From contig NZ_JOAK01000010.1 of NCBI RefSeq assembly GCF_000720455.1, forward strand, positions 186,001 to 250,000: a stretch of 64,000 nucleotides of DNA. The letters run 5' to 3'. Below the pieces are notes generated by a model. The model saw nothing but the letters and a program-made list of their open reading frames with translations. It did no database searches and was not told the DNA's origin. The translations under genes were made by a program, and so were the position numbers. Below, piece after piece: positions 8,748 through 16,294 of the stretch. This DNA is from Streptomyces virginiae (GTDB lineage: Bacteria; Actinomycetota; Actinomycetes; Streptomycetales; Streptomycetaceae). Position 1 is the first letter of the stretch, and every line of letters begins with the position of its first letter.

Positions 8748-9533
8748 GTGTTCGGACGTCGCAAGAAGAACGACTCCGCCAATGACGGCGGCGCGGCCGA
8801 GCAGGTCGTAGACGGCGTCGCCGCCGCTGAGCAGGACGACGCGGGCGACTCGGACGGCGCTGCCGCGCCGCGCCGGATGAACCTGCCCCCGGCCCCGCGG
8901 CCCGACGGTCCGTGGGACGTCTCCGAGGTGCTCGGGAACCCGGCCGACGGCCGGGTCGACCTGGGCGGCATCTTCGTACCCGGTGTCGACGGCATGGAAC
9001 TGCGCGTCGAGGTCGCCGGGGACGCGATCGTGGCCGCCACCGTGGTCCTGGGCGACAGCGCCGTGCAGCTGCAGGCCTTCGCCGCGCCCAAGAAGGAGGG
9101 CATCTGGGGCGAGGTCCGCGACGAGATCGCCGCGGGCATCACCCAGCAGGGCGGCATCATCGACGAGGTCCAGGGCGCGCTGGGCTGGGAGCTGCGCGCG
9201 CAGGTCCCCGTCCCCCTGCCGGACGGGCAGACCGGCGCCCAGCTGGTCCGCTTCGTCGGCGTCGACGGCCCGCGCTGGTTCCTGCGCGGCGTCATCTCCG
9301 GCCAGGGCGCGGTGCGCCCCGAGTCGGCGGGCGTGCTGGAGCAGATCTTCCGGGACACCGTCGTCGTCCGCGGCGACGGCCCGATGGCCCCGCGCGACCC
9401 GATCGTCCTGAAGCTGCCGAACGACGCCCAGATGGTGCCGGACGGCGTGCAGACGGAGGAGCAGGAAGGCTCCCGCTTCGGCGGCGGCATGGGCCAGCTC
9501 GAGCGCGGCCCGGAGATCACCGAGGTCCGCTGA
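8748..9533 (+). CDS. DUF3710 protein
   Basis: A 261-residue soluble protein of unknown function that accompanies dut in actinobacteria. Features: basic start (FGRRKKNDSAN), an acidic linker to about 40, then a beta-rich domain of alternating hydrophobic strands (VDLGGIFVPGVDGMELRVEV, DAIVAATVVLG), a conserved IWGEVRDEIAAGI helix and a final PRDPIVLKLP strand. GTG at 8748 begins one base after the dut stop. No catalytic motif is evident. Confidence 0.88.
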   Translation: MFGRRKKNDSANDGGAAEQVVDGVAAAEQDDAGDSDGAAAPRRMNLPPAPRPDGPWDVSEVLGNPADGRVDLGGIFVPGVDGMELRVEVAGDAIVAATVVLGDSAVQLQAFAAPKKEGIWGEVRDEIAAGITQQGGIIDEVQGALGWELRAQVPVPLPDGQTGAQLVRFVGVDGPRWFLRGVISGQGAVRPESAGVLEQIFRDTVVVRGDGPMAPRDPIVLKLPNDAQMVPDGVQTEEQEGSRFGGGMGQLERGPEITEVR

Positions 9534-9575
9534 CCCCGGACGGCCCCCGCGCACAGGGGGGCGCGTCGTGTCTCG

Positions 9576-9613
9576 GCCGGTGGGCCCCACCCCGACGGGT
9601 GGGGCCCACCGGC
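9576..9613 (+). terminator. Terminator hairpin after DUF3710
   Basis: A 17-bp stem (GCCGGTGGGCCCCACCC and its complement) with a 4-base loop, followed by TTTCG. It closes the thioesterase-dut-DUF3710 operon and separates it from kdpD. Confidence 0.8.
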
Positions 9614-9725
9614 TTTCGCGTGCCGCGTCCGACCGGCGCCGTACCCGCGTCAGAGATCCGTCAGGGATCGCTCCCGTACCCGCGATCGGTGCGTGCGCCG
9701 CCCGGACGTCCCCGAGAATGAGCCC

Positions 9726-12371
9726 ATGGGACGCGGCAAGCTCAGGATCTATCTCGGCGCGGCACCCGGTGTGGGCAAGACCTACGCGATGCTCTCCGAG
9801 GGGCACCGCAGAGTGGAGCGGGGCGCGGACTGCGTCGTCGGCTTCGTCGAGCACCACGGGCGGCCGCGTACGGAGGTCATGCTCCACGGCCTCGAACAGG
9901 TGGAGCGCAGGACCCTGGCCTACCGCGGAGCCACCTTCACCGAGATGGACGTGGACGCGCTCCTCGAACGCGGGCCGGCCATAGCGCTCGTGGACGAGCT
10001 CGCGCACACCAACGTCCCCGGCTCGCGCAACGCCAAGCGCTGGCAGGACGTGGAGGAGCTGCTGCGGGCGGGCATCGACGTCGTGTCCACGGTCAACATC
10101 CAGCACCTGGAGTCGCTCGGCGACGTGGTCGAGTCGATCACCGGGGTGCGGCAGCGGGAGACCGTGCCCGACGAGGTCGTCCGCCGGGCCGACCAGGTCG
10201 AGCTGGTCGACATGTCCCCGCAGGCACTGCGCCGGCGGATGGCGCACGGGAACATATACAAGCCCGAGAAGGTCGACGCGGCCCTCTCCAACTACTTCCG
10301 GCCCGGCAACCTCACGGCCCTGCGCGAGCTGGCGCTGCTGTGGGTCGCCGACCGGGCGGACGAGTACCTCCAGCAGTACCGGGGCGAGCACGGCATCCGT
10401 TCGACCTGGCAGGCGCGGGAGCGGATCGTCGTCGGGCTCACCGGCGGGCCCGAGGGACGGACGCTGATCCGGCGCGCCTCGCGGATGGCCGCCAAGGGCT
10501 CGGGCAGCGAGATCCTCGCGGTCTACATCGCCCGCAGCGACGGCCTGACCGCGGCTTCGCCGAAGGAGCTCGCGGTCCAGCGGACGCTGGTCGAAGACCT
10601 CGGCGGAACGTTTCACCATGTCATCGGCGACAACATCCCCGACGCCCTGCTCGCCTTCGCGCGCGGCGTCAACGCCACCCAGATCGTGCTCGGCTCCAGC
10701 CGCCGCCGCTCGTGGCAGTACGTCTTCGGCCCCGGGGTCGGCGCCAGCGTGGCCCGCGACTCGGGACCCGACCTCGACGTCCACATCGTCACGCACGAGG
10801 AGGTCGCCAAGGGGCGCGGCCTGCCCCTGGCCCCCTCCGCCGCCCGCCTCGGGCGCAGCCGGATCCTCGCCGGCTGGGTCGTCGGCACGGTCTTCCCGGT
10901 CCTCCTGTGCCTCCTGCTCACGCACATCGCCGCGGACCTCGGCATCGCCAACGACATGCTGCTCTTCCTGGCGCTGACCGTGGCGGCCGCCCTGCTGGGC
11001 GGGCTCTGGCCGGCCCTGGCCTCCGCGGCCGTCGGCTCGCTGCTGCTGAACTACTACTTCGCGCCGCCGCTGCACCGGTTCACCGTGTCCGACCCCAGGA
11101 ACATCGTCGCCATCGCCGTCTTCTTCGGCGTGGCCGTCTCGGTGGCCTCGGTGGTGGACCTGGCCGCCCGGCGCACCCACCAGGCGGCCCGGCTGCGCGC
11201 CGAGTCCGAGATCCTCTCCTTCCTCGCCGGGAGCGTGCTGCGGGGCGAGACCACCCTGGACGCGCTGCTGGAGCGGGTGCGCGAGACCTTCGCGATGGAG
11301 TCGGTGGCCCTGCTGGAACGCACGGACGACCGGGACCCCTGGAAACGGGCCGGCAGCGTCGGCCCCCGCCCGGTCGCCCGCCCCGAGGACGCCGATGTGG
11401 ACATGCCCATCGGCGACCACATGGCGCTCGCCCTGTCCGGGCGGGTCCTGCCCGCCGAGGACCGCCGGGTGCTCGGCGCCTTCGCCGCCCAGGCCGCCGT
11501 GGTCCTTGACCGCCAGCGACTGGTCGGCGAGGCCGAGGAGGCCCGCCGGCTGGCCGAGGGCAACCGGATCCGGACCGCCCTGCTGGCCGCCGTCAGCCAC
11601 GACCTGCGTACGCCGCTGGCCTCCATCAAGGCCTCCGTCACCTCGCTGCGCTCCGACGACGTGGAATGGTCCGAGGCGGACCGCGCCGAGTTGCTGGAGG
11701 GCATCGAGGACGGCGCCGACCGCCTCGACCACCTGGTGGGCAACCTGCTGGACATGTCGAGGCTGCAGACCGGGACCGTCACCCCGCTGATCCGGGAGAT
11801 CGACCTCGACGAGGTGGTCCCGATGGCGCTGGGCGGCGTACCGGAGGACAGCGTGCTGCTGGACGTGCCCGAGTCGCTGCCGATGGTGGCGGTGGACCCC
11901 GGGCTGCTGGAACGGGCCGTGGCCAACGTCGTCGAGAACGCCGTCAAGTACAGCCCGGCCGGGACGCCGGTGCTGGTGGCGGCCAGCAGCCTCGGCGACC
12001 GGGTCGAGGTGCGGGTCGTCGACCGCGGGCCCGGGGTCCCCGACGACGCCAAGGACCGGATATTCGCCCCCTTCCAGCGGTACGGGGACGCCCCGCGCGG
12101 CGCCGGAGTGGGCCTGGGGCTCGCCGTCGCCCGCGGATTCACGGAGTCCATGGACGGCACGCTCGCGGCGGAGGACACCCCCGGCGGCGGGCTGACCATG
12201 GTGCTGACCCTGCGGGCGGTGGCCCGCGGCCGCGCGCCGGCCCGTGGCACGGTGGACGCCGACGGCCGCCGGGGCGGGGACGACCCCCCGGCCCGCGGGG
12301 GCCACGCACCGCACACCGGTCACGACCGTGACCGGAAGACGAAGACGCGACAGAAGGCAGGACCTCAATGA
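9726..12371 (+). CDS. kdpD: Osmosensitive K+ channel histidine kinase KdpD
   Basis: A membrane sensor kinase of 881 residues for potassium or turgor. Order: N-terminal KdpD domain with Walker A GAAPGVGKTYAML and DELAHTN; a universal-stress (USP) domain near 235-360; four transmembrane helices near 385-490 (DUF4118 type); then HisKA with AAVSHDLRTPLASIKASV and HATPase with NVVENAVKYSP and GVGLGLAVARGF. ATG at 9726 is chosen because the KdpD domain starts directly after it. It overlaps kdpE by 4 bases. No kdpFABC genes are in the window, so the target pump is elsewhere or the pair controls other genes. Confidence 0.93.
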   Translation: MGRGKLRIYLGAAPGVGKTYAMLSEGHRRVERGADCVVGFVEHHGRPRTEVMLHGLEQVERRTLAYRGATFTEMDVDALLERGPAIALVDELAHTNVPGSRNAKRWQDVEELLRAGIDVVSTVNIQHLESLGDVVESITGVRQRETVPDEVVRRADQVELVDMSPQALRRRMAHGNIYKPEKVDAALSNYFRPGNLTALRELALLWVADRADEYLQQYRGEHGIRSTWQARERIVVGLTGGPEGRTLIRRASRMAAKGSGSEILAVYIARSDGLTAASPKELAVQRTLVEDLGGTFHHVIGDNIPDALLAFARGVNATQIVLGSSRRRSWQYVFGPGVGASVARDSGPDLDVHIVTHEEVAKGRGLPLAPSAARLGRSRILAGWVVGTVFPVLLCLLLTHIAADLGIANDMLLFLALTVAAALLGGLWPALASAAVGSLLLNYYFAPPLHRFTVSDPRNIVAIAVFFGVAVSVASVVDLAARRTHQAARLRAESEILSFLAGSVLRGETTLDALLERVRETFAMESVALLERTDDRDPWKRAGSVGPRPVARPEDADVDMPIGDHMALALSGRVLPAEDRRVLGAFAAQAAVVLDRQRLVGEAEEARRLAEGNRIRTALLAAVSHDLRTPLASIKASVTSLRSDDVEWSEADRAELLEGIEDGADRLDHLVGNLLDMSRLQTGTVTPLIREIDLDEVVPMALGGVPEDSVLLDVPESLPMVAVDPGLLERAVANVVENAVKYSPAGTPVLVAASSLGDRVEVRVVDRGPGVPDDAKDRIFAPFQRYGDAPRGAGVGLGLAVARGFTESMDGTLAAEDTPGGGLTMVLTLRAVARGRAPARGTVDADGRRGGDDPPARGGHAPHTGHDRDRKTKTRQKAGPQ

Positions 12372-13054
12372 CCCGGGTGCTCGTGGTGGACGACGAGCCG
12401 CAGATCGTCCGAGCCCTCGTGATCAATCTGAAGGCACGCAAGTACGAGGTCGACGCCGCCGCCGACGGCGCGAGCGCCCTGGAGCTCGCGGCGGCCCGCC
12501 ACCCCGACGTCGTCGTCCTCGACCTCGGCCTCCCGGACATGGACGGGGTGGATGTGATCAAGGGGCTGCGCGGCTGGACCCGCGTGCCCATCCTGGTCCT
12601 CTCCGCCCGGCACAGCTCCGACGAGAAGGTCGAGGCCCTCGACGCGGGCGCCGACGACTACGTGACCAAGCCCTTCGGCATGGACGAGCTGCTGGCCAGG
12701 CTGCGCGCCGCCGTCCGCCGGGCGGAACCGTCCGCCGGCGCGGGAGGGGACGAGGTGGTCGTGGCGACCGAGGGCTTCACGGTGGACCTGGCCGCCAAGA
12801 AGGCGGTGCGCGAGGGGCGTGACGTACGGCTGACCCCCACCGAGTGGCACCTGCTGGAGGTCCTGGTCCGCAACGGCGGCAAGCTGGTCAGCCAGAAGCA
12901 GCTGCTGCAGGAGGTCTGGGGGCCGTCGTACGGCACCGAGACGAACTACCTGCGGGTCTACATGGCCCAGTTGCGGCGCAAGCTGGAGGCGGACCCCTCG
13001 CATCCGCGGCACTTCATCACCGAACCGGGCATGGGATACCGCTTCGAGAGGTAG
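12368..13054 (+). CDS. kdpE: KdpE response regulator
   Basis: An OmpR-family regulator of 228 residues that pairs with KdpD; the start ATG overlaps the kdpD stop as ATGA. The receiver domain starts TRVLVVDDEPQIVRAL, with the phospho-Asp in VVVLDLGLPD, the Ser of LSARH and the Lys in VTKPF. The winged-helix DNA-binding half ends ITEPGMGYRFER. In other bacteria it activates the kdpFABC potassium ATPase. Confidence 0.93.
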   Translation: MTRVLVVDDEPQIVRALVINLKARKYEVDAAADGASALELAAARHPDVVVLDLGLPDMDGVDVIKGLRGWTRVPILVLSARHSSDEKVEALDAGADDYVTKPFGMDELLARLRAAVRRAEPSAGAGGDEVVVATEGFTVDLAAKKAVREGRDVRLTPTEWHLLEVLVRNGGKLVSQKQLLQEVWGPSYGTETNYLRVYMAQLRRKLEADPSHPRHFITEPGMGYRFER

Positions 13055-13079
13055 TCGGCGCGCCGGTAGGCTTTCCTGT

Positions 13080-13499
13080 ATGAGTGCTGAACCGCGTCCC
13101 GAGAAGCCCGCGAAGCCGGCCAGGCCGGCGGGCCGGTTCCGCCGGATGATCGAGCGGCTGTCGACCTCGCAGGAGGAGCTGCATTCCGCGGAGCTGCAGG
13201 AGGACGCAGAAGCCGCGGGCTGTACGCGGATCTGCGACTGCGACGACCGTCAGATAGTCAAGGTGACCGGGACCCTGCGTACGGTCACCCTCCGCCCGAG
13301 GGCTGGCGTCCCCGCCCTGGAGGCCGAGCTGTTCGACGGCTCCGGCGCACTGGACGTGGTCTGGCTCGGGCGTCGCTCGATCGTGGGAATCGAGCCCGGG
13401 CGACGCATGATCGCCTCCGGGCGCATCTCGCTGAGCCACGGCCGTCGGGTGCTGTTCAACCCGAAGTACGAACTCCGACCGCTCGGACAGGAGCAGTAA
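13080..13499 (+). CDS. OB-fold nucleic-acid-binding protein
   Basis: A 139-residue protein with a RecG-like OB fold: RFRRMIERLSTSQEEL forms an N-terminal helix and DRQIVKVTGTLRTVTL, LEAELFDGSGALDVVWLGRR, and MIASGRISLSHGRRVLFNPKYEL form the beta barrel. It probably binds single-stranded DNA or RNA; the partner is unknown. It begins 26 bases after kdpE and is followed by the DUF3159 gene after 6 bases. The OB-fold/DUF3159 pair is conserved in actinobacteria. Confidence 0.85.
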   Translation: MSAEPRPEKPAKPARPAGRFRRMIERLSTSQEELHSAELQEDAEAAGCTRICDCDDRQIVKVTGTLRTVTLRPRAGVPALEAELFDGSGALDVVWLGRRSIVGIEPGRRMIASGRISLSHGRRVLFNPKYELRPLGQEQ

Positions 13500-13505
13500 C
13501 CGGCG

Positions 13506-14261
13506 ATGTCACTCGACAAACCGACCAACCCGGAGCCCGGCGCCGAGCCGTCCGCGGCCCAGGCCGCGGCCCAGTCCGCGGACCAGAAGGCCGTGACGCA
13601 GGCGGCGCTCTTCGACGCGTTCGGAGGTGTCCGGGGCACCGTCGAGACGATGCTCCCCGGGCTGCTCTTCGTCATGATCTACACGATCAACAAGGACGTG
13701 AAGATGTCCGCCATCGCGGCGGGCGCGGTCGCCGTGCTGCTGGTGATCGTGCGGCTGCTGCGCAAGGACACTGTGAAGCACGCCTTCAGCGGAGTCTTCG
13801 GCGTGGGCGTGGGCGTGGCCTTCGCCCTCTTCACGGGCAGCGCGAAGGGCTTCTACCTGCCGGGCATGATCTACGGCGTCGGCCTGGGCGTGGCCTTCAC
13901 GGTCTCGGCGCTGGTGGGCTTCCCGCTGCTGGGCGTGATCCTCGGCCCGGTCTTCAAGGAGAACCTGTCCTGGCGCACCCGCAATCCGGGGCGCAAGAAG
14001 GCCTACACGAAGGCCAGCCTGGCCTGGGGGCTGATCTTCCTCGCCAAGTACGCGATCCTCTTCCCGCTGTACTGGTGGGGCGACGCGACGCAGCTGGGCT
14101 GGGTGCTGATCGCGCTGAAGCTCCCGCCGATGGTGCTCGCGGTGTACTTCACCTGGGTGTTCCTGGCGAAGGCGCCGCCGCCGATCGACGTCATCGCGGA
14201 GTGGGAGGCCAAGGAGGCCGCCGAGGAGGCCCGCAAGGCGGCGTCCCACCGCAAGGCGTGA
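13506..14261 (+). CDS. DUF3159 integral membrane protein
   Basis: A 251-residue membrane protein. After an Ala/Gln-rich N-terminus it has about six hydrophobic segments (LPGLLFVMIYTINKD, SAIAAGAVAVLLVIV, FSGVFGVGVGVAFALF, GMIYGVGLGVAFTVSALVG, SLAWGLIFLAKYAIL, MVLAVYFTWVFL) and a conserved WRTRNPGRKKAYTKASL loop near 160-175 before the last two helices. Its C-terminus is a charged helix rich in Glu and Ala. Function is unknown. It sits back to back with the TrkA pair, as in mycobacteria. Confidence 0.85.
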   Translation: MSLDKPTNPEPGAEPSAAQAAAQSADQKAVTQAALFDAFGGVRGTVETMLPGLLFVMIYTINKDVKMSAIAAGAVAVLLVIVRLLRKDTVKHAFSGVFGVGVGVAFALFTGSAKGFYLPGMIYGVGLGVAFTVSALVGFPLLGVILGPVFKENLSWRTRNPGRKKAYTKASLAWGLIFLAKYAILFPLYWWGDATQLGWVLIALKLPPMVLAVYFTWVFLAKAPPPIDVIAEWEAKEAAEEARKAASHRKA

Positions 14262-14277
14262 CGGGCGCGCAGACGTG

Positions 14278-14320
14278 CCGAGGGGCGGGGCCCGGCCATC
14301 AGGCCGGCCCCGCCCCTCGG
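14278..14320 (+). terminator. Terminator hairpin after DUF3159
   Basis: CCGAGGGGCGGGGCCCGGCC pairs with its complement across a 4-base loop, with one bulged C. It begins 17 bases after the DUF3159 stop. Confidence 0.75.
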
Positions 14321-14542
14321 CATTGCGGTGCCATTCCACAGGGCCGCCCCTGGCCCCGGCCCACCGCATTGCGCGGTTGAGGCGTAGTGGGGACGGGGCG
14401 CCGCGCGCCCGGGCCGCCGGCGTGGGTACGCCGCACCGGGGGAGGCGGGGAAGCCCGACAGGTGCCCGCCCGCCGAGCGTGCCCGCAGGGCTGGCGGCGG
14501 GTCGTCTGCGCTGTGCGTAGCCCCGGCGGCACCGGGGCGCAC

Positions 14543-14581
14543 GTACGAACGACCCGGCACCGGGTGCCGGGTCGTTCGTAC
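14543..14581 (-). terminator. Terminator hairpin after the trkA pair
   Basis: A 19-bp perfect stem, GTACGAACGACCCGGCACC and its complement, with almost no loop, lying about 70 bases past the trkA stop on the minus strand. Confidence 0.75.
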
Positions 14582-14651
14582 GGGGCTTAGCGCCGCCATG
14601 CGCCCGCCCGCGGGGCAGGGGCGCCTTCGTACGTCGAGCGTGTCCGCAGGA

Positions 14652-15314
14652 CTACCGGCGGGCCTGGAGGAGGTCCTCCAGCTGCTCCTCGCGGGCCTGG
14701 GCCGCCACGAAGAGGAGCTCGTCGCCCGGCTCCAGGGTCTCCTCGCCGTGCGGGGTGAGCACCCGGTTGCCGCGGATGATCGTGACCAGCGAGGTGTCCT
14801 CGGGCCAGCTGATCTCGCTGATCTGCGTACCCGCGACCGAGGAGTCGGCCGGCAGGGTCAGCTCGACCAGGTTGGCGTCGCCGTGGCTGAAGCGCAGCAG
14901 GCGTACCAGGTCGCCGACGCTCACGGCCTCCTCGACCAGGGCCGACATCAGGCGCGGCGTGGAGACCGCGACGTCCACGCCCCAGGACTCGTTGAAAAGC
15001 CATTCGTTCTTCGGGTTGTTGACGCGGGCCACCACGCGCGGCACCCCGTACTCGGTCTTCGCGAGCAGCGAGACGACGAGGTTGACCTTGTCGTCACCGG
15101 TCGCCGCGATGACCACGTTGCAGCGCTGCAGCGCCGCCTCGTCCAGCGAGGTGATCTCGCAGGCGTCGGCCAGCAGCCACTCGGCCTGCGGTACCCGCTC
15201 CACCGAGATGGCGGTCGGCGCCTTGTCGACCAGGAGCACCTCGTGGCCGTTCTCCAGCAGCTCGCCCGCGATGGAGCGGCCCACCGCGCCTGCTCCGGCG
15301 ATAGCGACCCTCAT
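14652..15314 (-). CDS. trkA: TrkA-type potassium uptake regulatory subunit (second of two)
   Basis: A cytoplasmic NAD(H)-binding gating subunit for K+ transport, 220 residues. The N-terminal Rossmann RCK domain starts MRVAIAGAGAVGRSIAGEL (GxGxxG) with the acidic residue of LLVDK closing the nucleotide site; IAATGDDKVNLVVSLLAK and VARVNNPKNEWLF are typical. The C-terminal TrkA-C domain covers about 135-220. It overlaps the other trkA gene by 4 bases. The tandem corresponds to ceoB/ceoC of mycobacteria. Confidence 0.92.
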   Translation of the reverse strand: MRVAIAGAGAVGRSIAGELLENGHEVLLVDKAPTAISVERVPQAEWLLADACEITSLDEAALQRCNVVIAATGDDKVNLVVSLLAKTEYGVPRVVARVNNPKNEWLFNESWGVDVAVSTPRLMSALVEEAVSVGDLVRLLRFSHGDANLVELTLPADSSVAGTQISEISWPEDTSLVTIIRGNRVLTPHGEETLEPGDELLFVAAQAREEQLEDLLQARR

Positions 15315-15979
15315 GCGTGTGCCTCCTCAGGCCCCTCGGCGAAAGCCGCCTCGACCTTGTCGATCTCGTCCGTGCGCATCATCACGTGGACGAGGTCGCC
15401 CTCCTGCAGCACCGTCTGCGACGTCGGCAGCATGGCCTCGCCCAGTCGGGTGAGGAACGCGACACGGACGCCGGTCTCGTCCTGGATCTGGCTGACCTTG
15501 TGCCCGATCCAGGCGGGGGAGGTGTGCACCTCGGCGAGCTGAATGCCGCCGCTGGGGTCCCGCCACAGCGGCTCTGCGCCCGAGGGCAGCAGCCGGCGCA
15601 GCATCTGGTCGGCGGTCCACCGCACGGTGGCGACGGTGGGGATGCCCAGGCGCTGGTAGACCTCGGCGCGCTTGGGGTCGTAGATGCGCGCGGCGACGTT
15701 CTCGACGCCGAACATCTCCCGGGCCACCCGGGCGGCGATGATGTTGGAATTGTCACCACTGCTGACGGCCGCGAACGCGCCCGCGTCCTCGATTCCCGCC
15801 TCCCGCAGGGTGTCCTGGTCGAAGCCGACCCCGGTGACGCGGCGGCCGCCGAATCCGGCGCCGAGCCGGCGGAATGCGGTGGGGTCCTGGTCGACGACTG
15901 CGACCGTATGACCCTGCTGTTCCAGGGTTTGCGCGAGGGCGGAGCCCACTCTTCCGCAACCCATGATGACGATGTGCAC
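15311..15979 (-). CDS. trkA: TrkA-type potassium uptake regulatory subunit (first of two)
   Basis: An RCK-domain protein of 222 residues beginning VHIVIMGCGRVGSALAQ with the GxGxxG nucleotide site; VVDQDPTAF carries the acidic ribose-binding residue and SSGDNSNIIAARVAREMFG is family-typical, with TrkA-C following. GTG at 15979 is chosen because GGAAGGAC lies 6-8 bases upstream and the protein starts at the first strand; the 15-codon upstream extension is not needed. Probably forms a hetero-ring with the downstream paralogue on a membrane K+ channel not seen here. Confidence 0.9.
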   Translation of the reverse strand: MHIVIMGCGRVGSALAQTLEQQGHTVAVVDQDPTAFRRLGAGFGGRRVTGVGFDQDTLREAGIEDAGAFAAVSSGDNSNIIAARVAREMFGVENVAARIYDPKRAEVYQRLGIPTVATVRWTADQMLRRLLPSGAEPLWRDPSGGIQLAEVHTSPAWIGHKVSQIQDETGVRVAFLTRLGEAMLPTSQTVLQEGDLVHVMMRTDEIDKVEAAFAEGPEEAHA

Positions 15980-16294
15980 GGCCGTCCTTCCGGCTGTCAG
16001 CGACTCGCTGGTTCCCAGCCTCATTGCATCTCTGGTTTAACAGGGTCTCAGACCATGGCCCAAGCTACACACGGGTGGTCACGGGTGAGGCCTCTTGTTC
16101 GCTTCTCGGGACGCACCCGAGCCCACCCGGGCACGCCCGGGCACACCCGCGACGTATAAGCGGCGCATCCGCGGCGCATCCGGGGCGCACTCGTGGTGCG
16201 TTCGTGGTGCGGTCGGGGAGGAAATGCGACGGGATTGCGGTATGAGGGGGTGGGGGGTTCGTCAGTCTGATTTCGAACGCTTACGATCCTCTGC
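15980..16294. other. Divergent promoter region, with short tandem repeats
   Basis: About 315 bases between the trkA pair and the APC permease. It contains two adjacent copies of GCGGCGCATCC at 16160-16181 and two TCGTGGTGCG units near 16191-16211, plus repeated CACCCGGGCAC-like units near 16115-16150. Two promoters must lie here; I cannot place them securely. Confidence 0.5.

Larger units (their letters stand above)
14262..14651. other. Convergent intergenic region between DUF3159 and trkA
   Basis: 390 bases without a supportable gene; only the two hairpins listed separately stand out. Reading frames here are GC-rich shadows with no recognisable product. Confidence 0.6.

Noticed and set aside
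8511..12368. A 1285-codon open frame on the minus strand opposite kdpD
   Set aside because: It is the GC-rich antisense shadow of kdpD; the product is a low-complexity Gly/Arg/Val/His string with no family, and kdpD has full domain support.
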